From Shewanella sp. ANA-3 (GTDB lineage: Bacteria; Pseudomonadota; Gammaproteobacteria; Enterobacterales; Shewanellaceae), in contig NC_008577.1 in the NCBI RefSeq assembly GCF_000203935.1, positions 4,216,001-4,280,000 of the forward strand: a DNA stretch of 64,000 nucleotides, in the 5' to 3' direction. A program made the position numbers and the translations under genes. The notes below the pieces were generated by a model that was given only the letters and a program-made list of their open reading frames with translations, was not told the origin of the DNA and made no database searches. This document shows positions 55,751 to 64,000 of the stretch, piece after piece. Numbering within the stretch: position 1 is the first letter of the stretch; every line of letters starts with the position of its first letter.

Positions 55751-56108
55751 TTGCTAATTCGAGCTTCAACAATGGGTGTCAATGTAACCATTGCACCCGT
55801 AAAACACTTCCCAGAAATACAGTCGCAGTATCACAGTCGCAGTATCACAGTCACGGGTGAGTCTATAACGCTACCCTTTACATAAATTCAATCTCAAGTT
55901 TAACTTTTTGCCGTTACTTAGGTACTATGGGTTTGTTTATTATCAAGTTATGAATGGATTCTGCTGATAACGCCCCCGCACAATAAGCTCAGTTTCCACC
56001 TAGTCCCAGTCTGATTGGGATGCGATTAACAAGATACAAACCATTTTTAACAACGCAATATTACACTCGCTTATACACAGTAAATTGGTAGAAATAAGGA
56101 TGCTTTCT
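55751..56108. other. Intergenic region with tandem repeat
   Basis: About 360 bp. It starts with a hairpin (GGGTG-T-CAATG / CATTG-CACCC, 55774-55798) after the LysR gene without a T-run, then a 14-bp tandem repeat at 55821. The remainder should hold the promoter of the next gene. No ORF is supported. Confidence 0.5.
55821..55854. repeat. 14-bp tandem repeat, 2.4 copies
   Basis: The unit AGTCGCAGTATCAC occurs twice exactly (55821-55834, 55835-55848), followed by a partial AGTCAC. It is non-coding and may vary in copy number between strains. Confidence 0.8.
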
Positions 56109-57395
56109 ATGAACAAAGGACTGATTCTCTCAGCCATACTCCTTGGCAGCTCTTCTCACTTGGCCCTCGCACAGACATGCGATGTCGAGATCAAAGGCGA
56201 AGTTCCGGCTAACATCAGCCTAGATAAACTGTTTGTCTCAGTCTATCAGCGGGATATTCCCGTAAGTGCACATCAATTTAGTGTCTGTGCCACCAAGAAA
56301 GATCTCAATGTCACAGGCCAACATAACCCCAATAATAAGGTTTATCTGGTCGATAAGAGCATGGATACACCACTTTACCTTTATAGCAGCCTAGTGTTTG
56401 TGCAAACCAAGCATATAGAGTTAGACAGCATTTCAACACTGGCTAACTACGCCTGCGATAGCCGCTGCGGTTACTACTCGCACCAACGGATCCAAGATGA
56501 TGCAGAACTAATATCACTCGCTCAGCAATACAGCCAAATTGATGCAACAGCCAAAGCCGAACGCTCCGCTTTCACCCTTAAACATCAAGCTGCACTCAGC
56601 CAGCTGTATACTAAGGTGGCTGATATAAAAGCACTCGATGCAAACCGCATGACCGAAATCAACAATCCAGATCTCTGGGTCGACCCTTATAGCGGCGCGG
56701 GATTATTGTTTGAGAGTAAAGCCAACTTACAATCCACAGCATTTATGGAAGGGATTGGTGACAACATCCGCAACATCATGAATCAAAACCCCGATCTCAA
56801 ACCACTAGTCACACCCCACAAGAAAGATTTAAGAGTAATTGCAGAAGGCCGCTTAAGCTGGGAGCAAAAAGGTGAGGCTATCGACGCGCTGGCCGCACAG
56901 TTTAAAACCTATAATCAGCCGAAACTCGACGAAATCATCAAAATCCTTAAAGACAGCTACCAAAATGCATCCCCTATCTTCCAAGATTATTTGTCGAACA
57001 AGGATAAAACGCCCTTTGCAGCACTCAACCAAGCCGACAGCACGTTTGAACTCGTGCTCGCCAACTGGACGCTAGCCGCCTACAGTCATAGCAAAGATAA
57101 ACAAAAGTTCTCCGCCCTTTTTAGTGAGCGCTTTAAACAAGAACGGTTGCCAATACAAGATAAGGAGCTGGATAGCGCCCTCTCTCGCCTTATCACGCTC
57201 CCTAATCACTTAGGTCAGCAGAAATTGGCCGATGGTTATAAAAATATCCAAATTGAGTTTAAGGACAGACTCAGTCCTTCCAACGAGCGCTATGACTTTA
57301 AAGATGATCTACAGAGCCTAAACTTTATCTATGAGCAAGGCGCATGGCGACTGGACAACCTAAGCCAAGTACCAATGAATCACTATGAGCTATAG
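56109..57395 (+). CDS. Exported protein of unknown function, possibly bound to the envelope
   Basis: A 428-aa protein with a signal peptide (MNKGLILSAILLGSSS, cleavage near ALAQT). The mature protein is mostly helical, with Cys pairs near the N-terminus (TCDVEI, QFSVC, YACDSRCGYY). AAGGA lies 8 nt before ATG 56109; earlier in-frame starts (TTG 56085, ATG 56100) have no good ribosome binding site. It is not recognised as any named family. It stands alone between the LysR gene and the NYN gene, apparently without close partners. Confidence 0.65.
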   Translation: MNKGLILSAILLGSSSHLALAQTCDVEIKGEVPANISLDKLFVSVYQRDIPVSAHQFSVCATKKDLNVTGQHNPNNKVYLVDKSMDTPLYLYSSLVFVQTKHIELDSISTLANYACDSRCGYYSHQRIQDDAELISLAQQYSQIDATAKAERSAFTLKHQAALSQLYTKVADIKALDANRMTEINNPDLWVDPYSGAGLLFESKANLQSTAFMEGIGDNIRNIMNQNPDLKPLVTPHKKDLRVIAEGRLSWEQKGEAIDALAAQFKTYNQPKLDEIIKILKDSYQNASPIFQDYLSNKDKTPFAALNQADSTFELVLANWTLAAYSHSKDKQKFSALFSERFKQERLPIQDKELDSALSRLITLPNHLGQQKLADGYKNIQIEFKDRLSPSNERYDFKDDLQSLNFIYEQGAWRLDNLSQVPMNHYEL

Positions 57396-57978
57396 AAGCG
57401 AGTGTTAGTAATCCTCTAGGGCAGGTGAACTTAAATCATTCGGTTTTATTTATCAGTGGATATAAGCCTAAACTTATATCCACTCCAAATGCGAACACCT
57501 ACACCTGAAACTTGCATAAGAGAAGTGATTACAGTCCCTCTTGAATCTCTCTTGCCGCTATTCACCACATGCTGTACGCTAGGTTAAATTTTGATTAATA
57601 AACAGTAGTTAAGATGTTGCTTAATCAATACCGATTTAGTGTTAACGCTAAATTTCGCTAATCAAAATAGCGATGAAATGAGTCAGGGAAGAGCAGCTCA
57701 TCAAAAGTGAGCTATGCAAGGATAAGTTTTCAATCCCCACCTTAACAATGCTCCCCTCTCAAACAATTGTGATTCTGGCTAAAGTTCATTCGACGATTAA
57801 CTGATAGCTTTACTATTGTTTTTCTTAAAATTTATTGTCTGTATTTGCTGTCTGGTAGCAAGTGCCATGGGCGGTAGCGTGCTTACATACTTGGATAAAA
57901 GCACCGTCATTAACTCAAAGCTAAAACCGACCTCCCTGCTTATGAACGAGTAAAACAACTACATTCGTTGGAACCCAC
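57396..57978. other. Intergenic region, 583 bp
   Basis: No gene is supported. A 12-bp hairpin AGTGGATATAAG / CTTATATCCACT (57455-57484) lies 60 bp after the stop of the upstream gene and may end its mRNA, although no T-run follows. The remainder is A+T-rich and should contain the promoter of the NYN gene. Confidence 0.5.
57455..57484. repeat. 12-bp hairpin
   Basis: AGTGGATATAAG / CTTATATCCACT is a perfect stem with a CCTAAA loop, 60 bp after the gene ending at 57395. Confidence 0.6.
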
Positions 57979-58785
57979 ATGCAGAATAAAGAAAAAATTG
58001 CGGTGTTTATTGATGCCGATAATGCGCCAGCCAGAAAGTTTGACGTGGTACTCGCTGAGCTTGCAAAACACGGTCTCATCAGTATTCGAAAGGCCTATGG
58101 CAACTGGAAAAGCCCGAACCTAAAGCCATGGGAAGAAATTCTCCATGAATATGCCATTCAGCCCATCCAACAATTCGATTTAACCAAAGGTAAAAATGCC
58201 AGTGATATCGCTTTAGTTATTGATGTTATGGATATTCTTTACACAAAGGATATAGACATTATTTGCTTAATTTCTTCGGATTGCGACTTTACTCCCCTTG
58301 TAACCAGAGCCTTAGCCGACGGTAAAACCGTTTTTGGTTTCGGAGAACGTAAAGCGCCAGCCGCTTTCGTAAATAGCTGCTCTCGCTTCCTCTACCTCGA
58401 CGCTGAACCTGTAGTCGTCGCAGAAGAAATTGAAGTGATATCAGAAGCCACTCAGCCTCCACCAACGGCACCTGACTCAATCAGTAAAACCGAGCAAGCT
58501 CAGCCCAAAATCGCCACACCACAAAAATGTAATTTAAAAAGTGACACCAAACTGCTCAATATGTTGCGACAGGCCATAGAAGCAACCGAAGAGGAAGATG
58601 GCTGGGCACAACTCGGCCCAATTGGTTCACATATCTCCAATCACAGCTCGTTCGATCAGCGAAACTACGGATTTAAAAAACTCAGCGATCTCTTTGCCGC
58701 AATCGATCTCTTCGAAATGCGTAAAACCCACGGCTCAGTGCTATGGGTAAGAGATATCAAACGCGCAAAGAAGAATGGAAGATGA
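57979..58785 (+). CDS. NYN domain protein with LOTUS/OST-HTH domain (putative RNase)
   Basis: A 268-aa protein of the LabA/DUF88 NYN group. The NYN (PIN-like) nuclease core spans residues 5-150, with acidic residues in FIDADNAP, KNASDIALVIDVMD and ISSDCDFTPL expected to hold a catalytic metal. A polar linker (150-190) joins to a C-terminal LOTUS/OST-HTH domain (195-265, YGFKKLSDLF), which usually binds RNA. It probably cleaves or processes RNA. The IS element starts 20 bp after its stop, and before insertion it sat 72 bp from the coiled-coil gene on the same strand. Confidence 0.85.
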   Translation: MQNKEKIAVFIDADNAPARKFDVVLAELAKHGLISIRKAYGNWKSPNLKPWEEILHEYAIQPIQQFDLTKGKNASDIALVIDVMDILYTKDIDIICLISSDCDFTPLVTRALADGKTVFGFGERKAPAAFVNSCSRFLYLDAEPVVVAEEIEVISEATQPPPTAPDSISKTEQAQPKIATPQKCNLKSDTKLLNMLRQAIEATEEEDGWAQLGPIGSHISNHSSFDQRNYGFKKLSDLFAAIDLFEMRKTHGSVLWVRDIKRAKKNGR

Positions 58786-58799
58786 AACCTGCCATTAAA

Positions 58800-58805
58800 T
58801 TAAAT
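58800..58805. repeat. Left target-site duplication
   Basis: TTAAAT directly precedes the left inverted repeat and is copied at 60527-60532 after the right inverted repeat. Confidence 0.85.
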
Positions 58806-60526
58806 CCGTCATTCCGCACCTAATTTTCGATTTAAAAAACTTGACGGCGATCGGTCATTCTGATCTATTACTCTCTTTTGCAGGTAATTCATCATGGCCG
58901 CTCCCGCTATCTCTATCCGTAACCTCGACCACCTTGGTTTGGTCGCTGCACTTTGCCAAGAACTCGGCATTGCTCGCATGATTGATGCGGTGCTACCCAA
59001 AACGCCGCCCTACAAAGTCTCACATGGTGAAGCGTTGGTGGCGATGATACTGAACGGTCTTGGCTTTCATAGTTCGACCTTGCACATGTTCCCGCAATTC
59101 TTTGCCAACAAGCCTGTAGAACGCCTGATTGGCCCGGGGATCTGTGCCGATGACCTCAATGATGATGTGCTCGGCCGCTGCCTTGATGCCCTCTTTGAGG
59201 CCGATGTCAGCACGCTTTATCAGGTGATGGCGGAGCAGGTCGTTGAACGATTGGGGCTCAAAAGTACTGCAGTACACCTCGATATCACCAGCTTCCACGT
59301 CGATGGCGCCTATGACCAAGCCGATGGCGAGCAGCTCGGTAAGTTGCAATTGGTACGGGGCTATAGCCGCGACCATCGGCCAGAGCTAAACCAGGTTATC
59401 CTGGAGCTTATCTGTGAAAATCAGGCCGGCCTGCCCATCTACATGCAAGCCTTGAGTGGTAATATTAATGATACCAAGGCCTTTGCCCAGACGGTACGGC
59501 GCCACTTGAGCAGTCTCAAGGCCGCGCAGGAGAGTCGTTATCTGGTCGGCGATGCGGCGCTGTATTGCGCCGACACCTTGCAACTACTGGCACAACAGCA
59601 ACAGTTGTTCGTGACTCGTGTGCCTGTCACCCTCAATGAAGCCAAGCGAGCCGTGGCAACCATTGGCACCCAGTCGCTGGTTGCGCTGGGCAATGGCTAT
59701 CATGGCTGTTGGCAAAGCGCCAATTATGCCGACGTCGCGCAGCGTTGGTTGCTGGTGCGCAGCGAACAGGCCAGCCACCGTGAGCAGCAAACATTAGCCA
59801 AAAACCTACTGAAAGACAGCACGCGTGAACTGAAAGCCTTCAACAAATTATGTGCCCAGCGTTTTGCCTGCGAGACCGATGCGCAGGCTGAATTAGCCCG
59901 TTTTGCTGTCAGCTTAAATCTGCTGCAACTAGAAGCAGAAGTCGTGAGTGAACCTATCTATGCAGGGCGCGGAAGGCCCCAAAAGGGTGAAATGCCGGTG
60001 AACTACCAATTTCACATCAAGGGGTTAGCCGCAAGTAGCTTGGCGCGGGTGGCTGAGGCGCGCAACCAGACAGGGGTGTTCATCCTCGCGACCAATGATC
60101 ACAGTGAAACGCTCACCATGGCTGAGCTGTTGGCTACCTATAAAGCCCAGCAGAATGTCGAGCGTGGTTTTAGGTTTCTGAAAAGTCCCGAATTTTTAAC
60201 CTCCTCGTTATATCTTAAAAAACCGGAACGTATCGAAGCGTTGCTGATGGTGATGACCTGTAGCCTGATGATTTATGCGGCGCTGGAGCACCGGATCCGG
60301 CAGGGCTTAGTAGAGCAGAACCGGAGTGTGGCGGACATGAAAAAGAAACCCACGCAAAAACCGACTGCGCGGTGGATTTTTTTACGCTTTGGCGGGGTGC
60401 ACGAGTACCAGTTGGGAGAGGCGCCACCTCAAGTCACAGGACTCACAGTGGACCAGCAGATCATTCTCGACGTGTTAGGCGAACGGTATCGGCAAATTTA
60501 TTCCTAAATCAGGTGCGGAAAGTCGG
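58806..60526 (+). mobile_element. IS1634-like insertion sequence, complete
   Basis: A 1721-bp element. The 21-bp terminal inverted repeats (58806-58826 and 60506-60526, beginning CCGTCATTCCGCACC and CCGACTTTCCGCACC read inward) agree at 18 of 21 positions. A 6-bp target duplication TTAAAT flanks it exactly. One transposase gene fills it, ending inside the right repeat. The intact ends and duplication suggest a fairly recent insertion. It belongs by transposase type to IS1634 (IS4 superfamily). Confidence 0.9.
58894..60507 (+). CDS. IS1634 family transposase
   Basis: A 537-aa DDE transposase. The N-terminal DUF4277-like domain (residues 1-100) starts MAAPAISIRNLDHLGLVAAL. The DDE catalytic region has first Asp HLDITSFHVDG near residue 130, second Asp LVGDAALYCAD near 218 and the Glu in QQNVERGFRFLKS near 425. 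Full length and uninterrupted, so probably functional. The stop overlaps the right inverted repeat. Confidence 0.93.
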   Translation: MAAPAISIRNLDHLGLVAALCQELGIARMIDAVLPKTPPYKVSHGEALVAMILNGLGFHSSTLHMFPQFFANKPVERLIGPGICADDLNDDVLGRCLDALFEADVSTLYQVMAEQVVERLGLKSTAVHLDITSFHVDGAYDQADGEQLGKLQLVRGYSRDHRPELNQVILELICENQAGLPIYMQALSGNINDTKAFAQTVRRHLSSLKAAQESRYLVGDAALYCADTLQLLAQQQQLFVTRVPVTLNEAKRAVATIGTQSLVALGNGYHGCWQSANYADVAQRWLLVRSEQASHREQQTLAKNLLKDSTRELKAFNKLCAQRFACETDAQAELARFAVSLNLLQLEAEVVSEPIYAGRGRPQKGEMPVNYQFHIKGLAASSLARVAEARNQTGVFILATNDHSETLTMAELLATYKAQQNVERGFRFLKSPEFLTSSLYLKKPERIEALLMVMTCSLMIYAALEHRIRQGLVEQNRSVADMKKKPTQKPTARWIFLRFGGVHEYQLGEAPPQVTGLTVDQQIILDVLGERYRQIYS

Positions 60527-60532
60527 TTAAAT
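60527..60532. repeat. Right target-site duplication
   Basis: TTAAAT directly follows the right inverted repeat and matches 58800-58805. Confidence 0.85.
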
Positions 60533-60584
60533 GCAAATTAACCAATCTTACAAAACAACAAAACCACCTTAAAAAGGCAATTAA

Positions 60585-62051
60585 ATGGATAAGTTTGACA
60601 ACGAAAAAAAGCACATATGGAATAAATTTGCTGACATTGAAAGACTTATAGATGAAAAATTCTCAACACTAGAAAGTGAAATTTTAAAATCAGCTTCAGA
60701 GGCCCAAAGAGACGCAAATTACTCCTCAAGAAAAGTAACTGAATACAAAAATAGAGCTTTGGAATCAAAAAATGAAGCAATTAAAACAAGCGAAGAAATT
60801 CTAATTATAAAAAACAAAGTAACAAATGAGTTTATAATTTTCCAAGACACGGTAACAAACGCAAGTTCTTTAGCCTCAGACGCAGAAAAACTTCACTCCA
60901 GCGCAGAAATTAAAATAAAAGAATTGGATGAATGGATTGAATGCAGTCAAGATAAGTATTCATCAATATCAGAAATATTAGAAAAATACACAGACCTTGA
61001 AAATATTTTAGAGAATACAGTCTCATCTGCTAATCTAATACAAACAAATAGTAACAAGGTAAAATCCATTGTTACATCTTCTATGGAATTAAAAAACAAG
61101 ATTGATGAAGCTTACACTGAAATATATGGTTTCGAGGAAGAAGATGAAGATGGAAACATTTCGGTTAATGAGGGTAAACTAGCACTACTCGAAAATGTAT
61201 ATGAAGAACTAAATGAAAAAATTTCAACATTAGACACAGAGTTATCAAAATATAAAAAGACTAACACTGAAGAGCTAAACTCGATTATAAGCACAAGCAT
61301 TAATAAAATTGATAAATTTATAACAGAAAAAGAAGAGTTAATAAAATCAATCGAGGGGAAGATAAACTCTTTACTGCCAAGAGCATTAACAACTGGTCTA
61401 AGCTCTGCATATCAAGCTAAAAAAGAGGCGGAAGAGGAAAATTACCTAAATTTAAGCAAAACATTCGTAAAATGTATTTTAGGCCTAATGGCAATATCAT
61501 TAATCCCTATAGGAATTAATATTTTCATGGTAATAAATGGCAAGGAATTAACTGAAGCATTAAAAGATACACCGCAGGTCATTTTAGGTTTACTGCCAGC
61601 TTACCTACCTATTATGTGGCTTGCTATTTCAAATAACAAGAAAATAAATCTATCAAAAAGATTAATAGAAGAATACACCCATAAAGAAGTGTTAAGTAAA
61701 ACATATGAAGGCTTATCAACCCAAATAAACAATATAAAAGAAGAAATATCTCACTCTCAATTAAAAAACAAACTATTATTTAATTTATTAGATGTAAACG
61801 CAGAAAACCCAGGAAAACTAATATCAAACTATGACAAAAGTGACCATCCTTTGATGGAGGTTTTAGATAGAAGCTCTCAGTTAGCTACTTCAATAGAAAA
61901 ATTATCAAAAATACCAGGAGTACGAAAGGTAGCTCAAAAATTAGTTGAAAAAAATACACATCAGCTAAAAGAACAAGATAGTAAAGTTAATGAAGCTATA
62001 GACTCTTTGAATGACGAAAAAGATTTACTCGATGATAATCAAAAGAGATAA
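60585..62051 (+). CDS. A+T-rich coiled-coil membrane protein, unknown
   Basis: A 488-aa protein. Long coiled coils occupy about 1-285 (Lys/Glu/Ser/Asn-rich heptads). An acidic turn (GFEEEDEDGN near 182) and a SLLPRALTTGLSSAY motif (near 263) are visible. Two TM helices follow (about 295-317, 332-349), then a helical C-terminal domain to 488. The layout suggests a membrane-anchored protein with both ends in the cytoplasm. AAGG precedes the ATG at 7 nt. Its codons (AAA, ATA, TTA) are clearly more A+T-rich than the neighbours, which hints at horizontal origin. No function is assigned. Confidence 0.75.
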   Translation: MDKFDNEKKHIWNKFADIERLIDEKFSTLESEILKSASEAQRDANYSSRKVTEYKNRALESKNEAIKTSEEILIIKNKVTNEFIIFQDTVTNASSLASDAEKLHSSAEIKIKELDEWIECSQDKYSSISEILEKYTDLENILENTVSSANLIQTNSNKVKSIVTSSMELKNKIDEAYTEIYGFEEEDEDGNISVNEGKLALLENVYEELNEKISTLDTELSKYKKTNTEELNSIISTSINKIDKFITEKEELIKSIEGKINSLLPRALTTGLSSAYQAKKEAEEENYLNLSKTFVKCILGLMAISLIPIGINIFMVINGKELTEALKDTPQVILGLLPAYLPIMWLAISNNKKINLSKRLIEEYTHKEVLSKTYEGLSTQINNIKEEISHSQLKNKLLFNLLDVNAENPGKLISNYDKSDHPLMEVLDRSSQLATSIEKLSKIPGVRKVAQKLVEKNTHQLKEQDSKVNEAIDSLNDEKDLLDDNQKR

Positions 62052-62159
62052 ATTTCACTCAAAGAAATTTAACAAGCAACCCTTCTAAAAGATGTCGTGG
62101 TCAATGAAAGATGTGCAGGTATAACTCTTCATTCAATGGTTACACCAAAACTAGCATTG

Positions 62160-62238
62160 TTGCACCAGTGACCTTCTAAAACATGGATGTTTTAGTAGAG
62201 CCTACACGGACGTATCTACGGCGTGTCACTGGTGTAAC
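62160..62238. repeat. Palindromic repeat with nested hairpin
   Basis: Outer arms TTGCACCAGTGAC and GTCACTGGTGTAA (62160-62172, 62225-62237; one mismatch) enclose CTAAAACAT-GG-ATGTTTTAG (62176-62195, 9-bp perfect stem). It has the form of a dispersed palindromic element, as often seen in Shewanella genomes. Copy number cannot be judged from this window. Confidence 0.65.
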
Positions 62239-62360
62239 AGTGCGAGAGCCTGCGGCAAGCAATTAGGGGACACAGACCTTAGCAGCGATGCTGCACGTTA
62301 TTAGCAACACAAATACAAAAAGAAACTATCAGGCACTCTGGCGCAATCAGCGCCAAAAAC

Positions 62361-62394
62361 AAAACCCCGATACTGTTGCCAGTATCGGGGTTTT
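62361..62394. terminator. Bidirectional terminator downstream of groEL
   Basis: AAAACCCCGATACTG / CAGTATCGGGGTTTT is a perfect 15-bp stem with a TTGC loop and T-rich flank on both strands. It probably ends the groES-groEL transcript after the palindrome at 62444. Confidence 0.9.
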
Positions 62395-62443
62395 TATTTA
62401 TAAGAATTTGGGTTTTAAGCGATTAAGCTAAAGACCGCAGATG

Positions 62444-62552
62444 TTTTTGCGCAGGATAAATCGTGTTAGTACAAGGCGCTGTGAGCGTAGCATACGTTGT
62501 TTGTATGTGAGCGAGCAGCAACGCCGTAATCACCGATTTAAACCAGCAAAAA
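62444..62552. repeat. Large imperfect palindrome adjoining groEL
   Basis: End arms TTTTTGCGCAGGATAAATCG and the complement of CGATTTAAACCAGCAAAAA match at most positions, with an inner CATAC...GTATG hairpin and two GTGAGCG copies. It starts right at the groEL stop, so it will be part of the 3'UTR. It is REP/MITE-like; the family is unknown. Confidence 0.55.
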
Positions 62553-64000
62553 TTACATCATACCGCCCATTCCGCCCATTCCACCCATTCCGCCCATATC
62601 TGGCGCATCAGCTTTTGGCAGTTCAGCTACCATAGCTTCGGTGGTGATCATCAGGCCTGCGATAGACGCTGCGAATTGCAGTGCGCTACGGGTTACTTTA
62701 GTTGGGTCAAGGATACCCATTTCTAACATATCACCGTAGGTGTCGTTACCCGCGTTGTAACCGTAGTTACCGCTGCCGTTCTTCACAGTGTTAGCCACAA
62801 CAGAGGCTTCTTCGCCTGCGTTGGTTGCGATTTGACGCAGTGGCGCTTCCATTGCACGTAGGGCAATAACCACACCGTGTTTTTGGTCTTCGTTAGCCAC
62901 TTCAACGTCAGCAATCTTAGAAGCTACACGTACCAGCGCTACACCGCCGCCTGGTACCACGCCTTCTTCAACCGCAGCACGAGTTGCGTGCAGCGCGTCT
63001 TCTACGCGAGCTTTTTTCTCTTTCATTTCAACTTCGGTCGCTGCACCGACTTTGATGACCGCAACACCGCCAGCGAGTTTAGCCATACGCTCTTGCAGTT
63101 TTTCTTTGTCGTAGTCTGAAGTTGATTCTTCGATTTGTTGCTTGATTTGGCTAACACGCGCTTCGATTTGCGCTTGCTCACCGTTACCATCGATGATGGT
63201 GGTGTTGTCTTTAGTGATCACAACACGTTTAGCAGTACCTAAGTCTTCTAAGGTTGCTTTTTCAAGCTCTAAGCCGATTTCTTCAGCGATTACAGTACCG
63301 CCAGTTAAAATCGCCACGTCTTGCAGCATTGCCTTACGACGGTCACCAAAGCCTGGCGCTTTAACCGCGGCCACTTTCACGATACCGCGCATGTTGTTCA
63401 CAACTAAGGTTGCTAAGGCTTCGCCTTCAACATCTTCGGCAACGATCAGTAATGGCTTACCAGTTTTTGCCAGACCTTCAAGGATTGGTAACAGTTCGCG
63501 AATGTTAGAGATTTTCTTGTCTACTAACAGTACGAATGGGTGATCTAATTCAACGCTGCCAGTTTCTGGCTTGTTGATGAAGTATGGAGACAGGTAACCA
63601 CGGTCGAACTGCATACCTTCTACTACGTCCAGTTCGTTTTCCAGTGCTTGACCTTCTTCAACGGTGATCACGCCTTCTTTACCGACTTTTTCCATTGCAG
63701 TAGCAATGATTTGGCCGATTGACTCGTCAGAGTTAGCAGAGATAGTACCTACTTGAGCGATAGCTTTTGAGTCGGCGCAATCTTGAGAAAGGTTTTTCAG
63801 CTCGATAACGGCTGCAGCAACAGCTTTATCGATACCGCGCTTTAAATCCATTGGGTTCATACCCGCTGCAACGGCTTTTAAACCTTCAGTCACAATGGCT
63901 TGTGCCAGAACGGTTGCAGTAGTGGTACCGTCACCGGCGGCGTCGTTGGCTTTAGAAGCAACTTCTTTCACCATTTGCGCGCCCATGTTTTCGAACTTGT
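62553..64000 (-). CDS. groL: Chaperonin GroEL, C-terminal 482 residues (5' end outside window)
   Basis: The 3' part of groEL; the coding frame is open to the window edge, and the start is not included. Recognisable features are DAAGDGTTTATVLAQAI (the GDGTT nucleotide-binding motif), GGGVALVRV near the C-terminal part of the equatorial domain, and the Gly-Met-rich tail (GGMGGMGGMGGMM). GroEL folds proteins in an ATP-driven ring with GroES. It is expected to be the second gene of a groES-groEL operon under heat-shock control, outside the window. Confidence 0.97.
   Translation of the reverse strand, partial: KFENMGAQMVKEVASKANDAAGDGTTTATVLAQAIVTEGLKAVAAGMNPMDLKRGIDKAVAAAVIELKNLSQDCADSKAIAQVGTISANSDESIGQIIATAMEKVGKEGVITVEEGQALENELDVVEGMQFDRGYLSPYFINKPETGSVELDHPFVLLVDKKISNIRELLPILEGLAKTGKPLLIVAEDVEGEALATLVVNNMRGIVKVAAVKAPGFGDRRKAMLQDVAILTGGTVIAEEIGLELEKATLEDLGTAKRVVITKDNTTIIDGNGEQAQIEARVSQIKQQIEESTSDYDKEKLQERMAKLAGGVAVIKVGAATEVEMKEKKARVEDALHATRAAVEEGVVPGGGVALVRVASKIADVEVANEDQKHGVVIALRAMEAPLRQIATNAGEEASVVANTVKNGSGNYGYNAGNDTYGDMLEMGILDPTKVTRSALQFAASIAGLMITTEAMVAELPKADAPDMGGMGGMGGMGGMM

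Larger units (their letters stand above)
62052..62552. other. Intergenic region with repeats, before groEL end
   Basis: About 500 bp without a gene. It contains a palindromic element with nested hairpin (62160-62238), a strong terminator (62361-62394) and a larger imperfect palindrome (62444-62552) adjoining the groEL stop. Confidence 0.6.

Noticed and set aside
62052..62552. CRISPR array in the repeat-rich gap near groEL
   Set aside because: The repeats are palindromes, not regularly spaced direct repeats, and no cas genes are nearby.

Overview
The window is chromosomal DNA of a gammaproteobacterium, most likely a Shewanella close to S. oneidensis. This rests on gene content (an AroG-type DAHP synthase, a DUF2999 protein, a GlyGly-CTERM S8 protease, tandem alkaline phosphatases, a signal-peptide KatG) and on the style of the proteins; no database was consulted. 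Most genes lie on the minus strand. No tRNA or rRNA gene was recognised.

Layout. 1-3.9 kb: Fur-box-controlled iron(III) ABC uptake operon fbpABC. 4-9.5 kb: small conserved proteins, a glutathione S-transferase, ferredoxin-NADP reductase, a DUF5610 protein, and a histidine phosphatase paired with an FMN glutamate-synthase-like protein. 9.6-15 kb: Atm1/HMT1-type ABC exporter, a 58-aa small gene, aroG, a TPR/transglutaminase-like lipoprotein. 15.2-17.6 kb: glnK-amtB with a readable NtrC site and sigma-54 promoter, then an isochorismatase-like hydrolase. 17.7-22 kb: secreted unknowns, a LysE exporter and an AraC regulator. 22-27.6 kb: two tandem alkaline phosphatases (one a collagen-like lipoprotein) and a TonB receptor, suggesting phosphate scavenging. 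27.9-31.6 kb: periplasmic binding protein, membrane diguanylate cyclase, cold-shock/excalibur protein. 31.7-42.8 kb: giant S8 protease, thioredoxin, ModF-like ATPase, periplasmic KatG, DUF2999. 42.9-45.2 kb: lipoprotein, carboxymuconolactone decarboxylase-like protein, HAD phosphatase.

45.2-55.8 kb is the most coherent unit. A LysR regulator diverges from an operon of an exported Ser-type sulfatase (broken here by a one-base frameshift), its anaerobic sulfatase maturase, and a complete MoxR-DUF58-DUF4381-BatA-BatB/C-BatD module joined by overlapping start and stop codons, followed by the HAD phosphatase. This layout suggests that the MoxR/VWA machinery serves an envelope process linked to the sulfatase.

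56-62.5 kb is accessory. It holds an exported unknown protein, a NYN-LOTUS putative RNase gene, an intact IS1634-like element (1721 bp, 6-bp target duplication TTAAAT), and an A+T-rich coiled-coil membrane protein gene. Removing the IS brings the NYN and coiled-coil genes to 72 bp apart on the same strand, so they probably formed a two-gene module. This is the best candidate here for an undescribed system. Palindromic repeats and a strong terminator follow, then the 3' part of groEL, which runs off the window.
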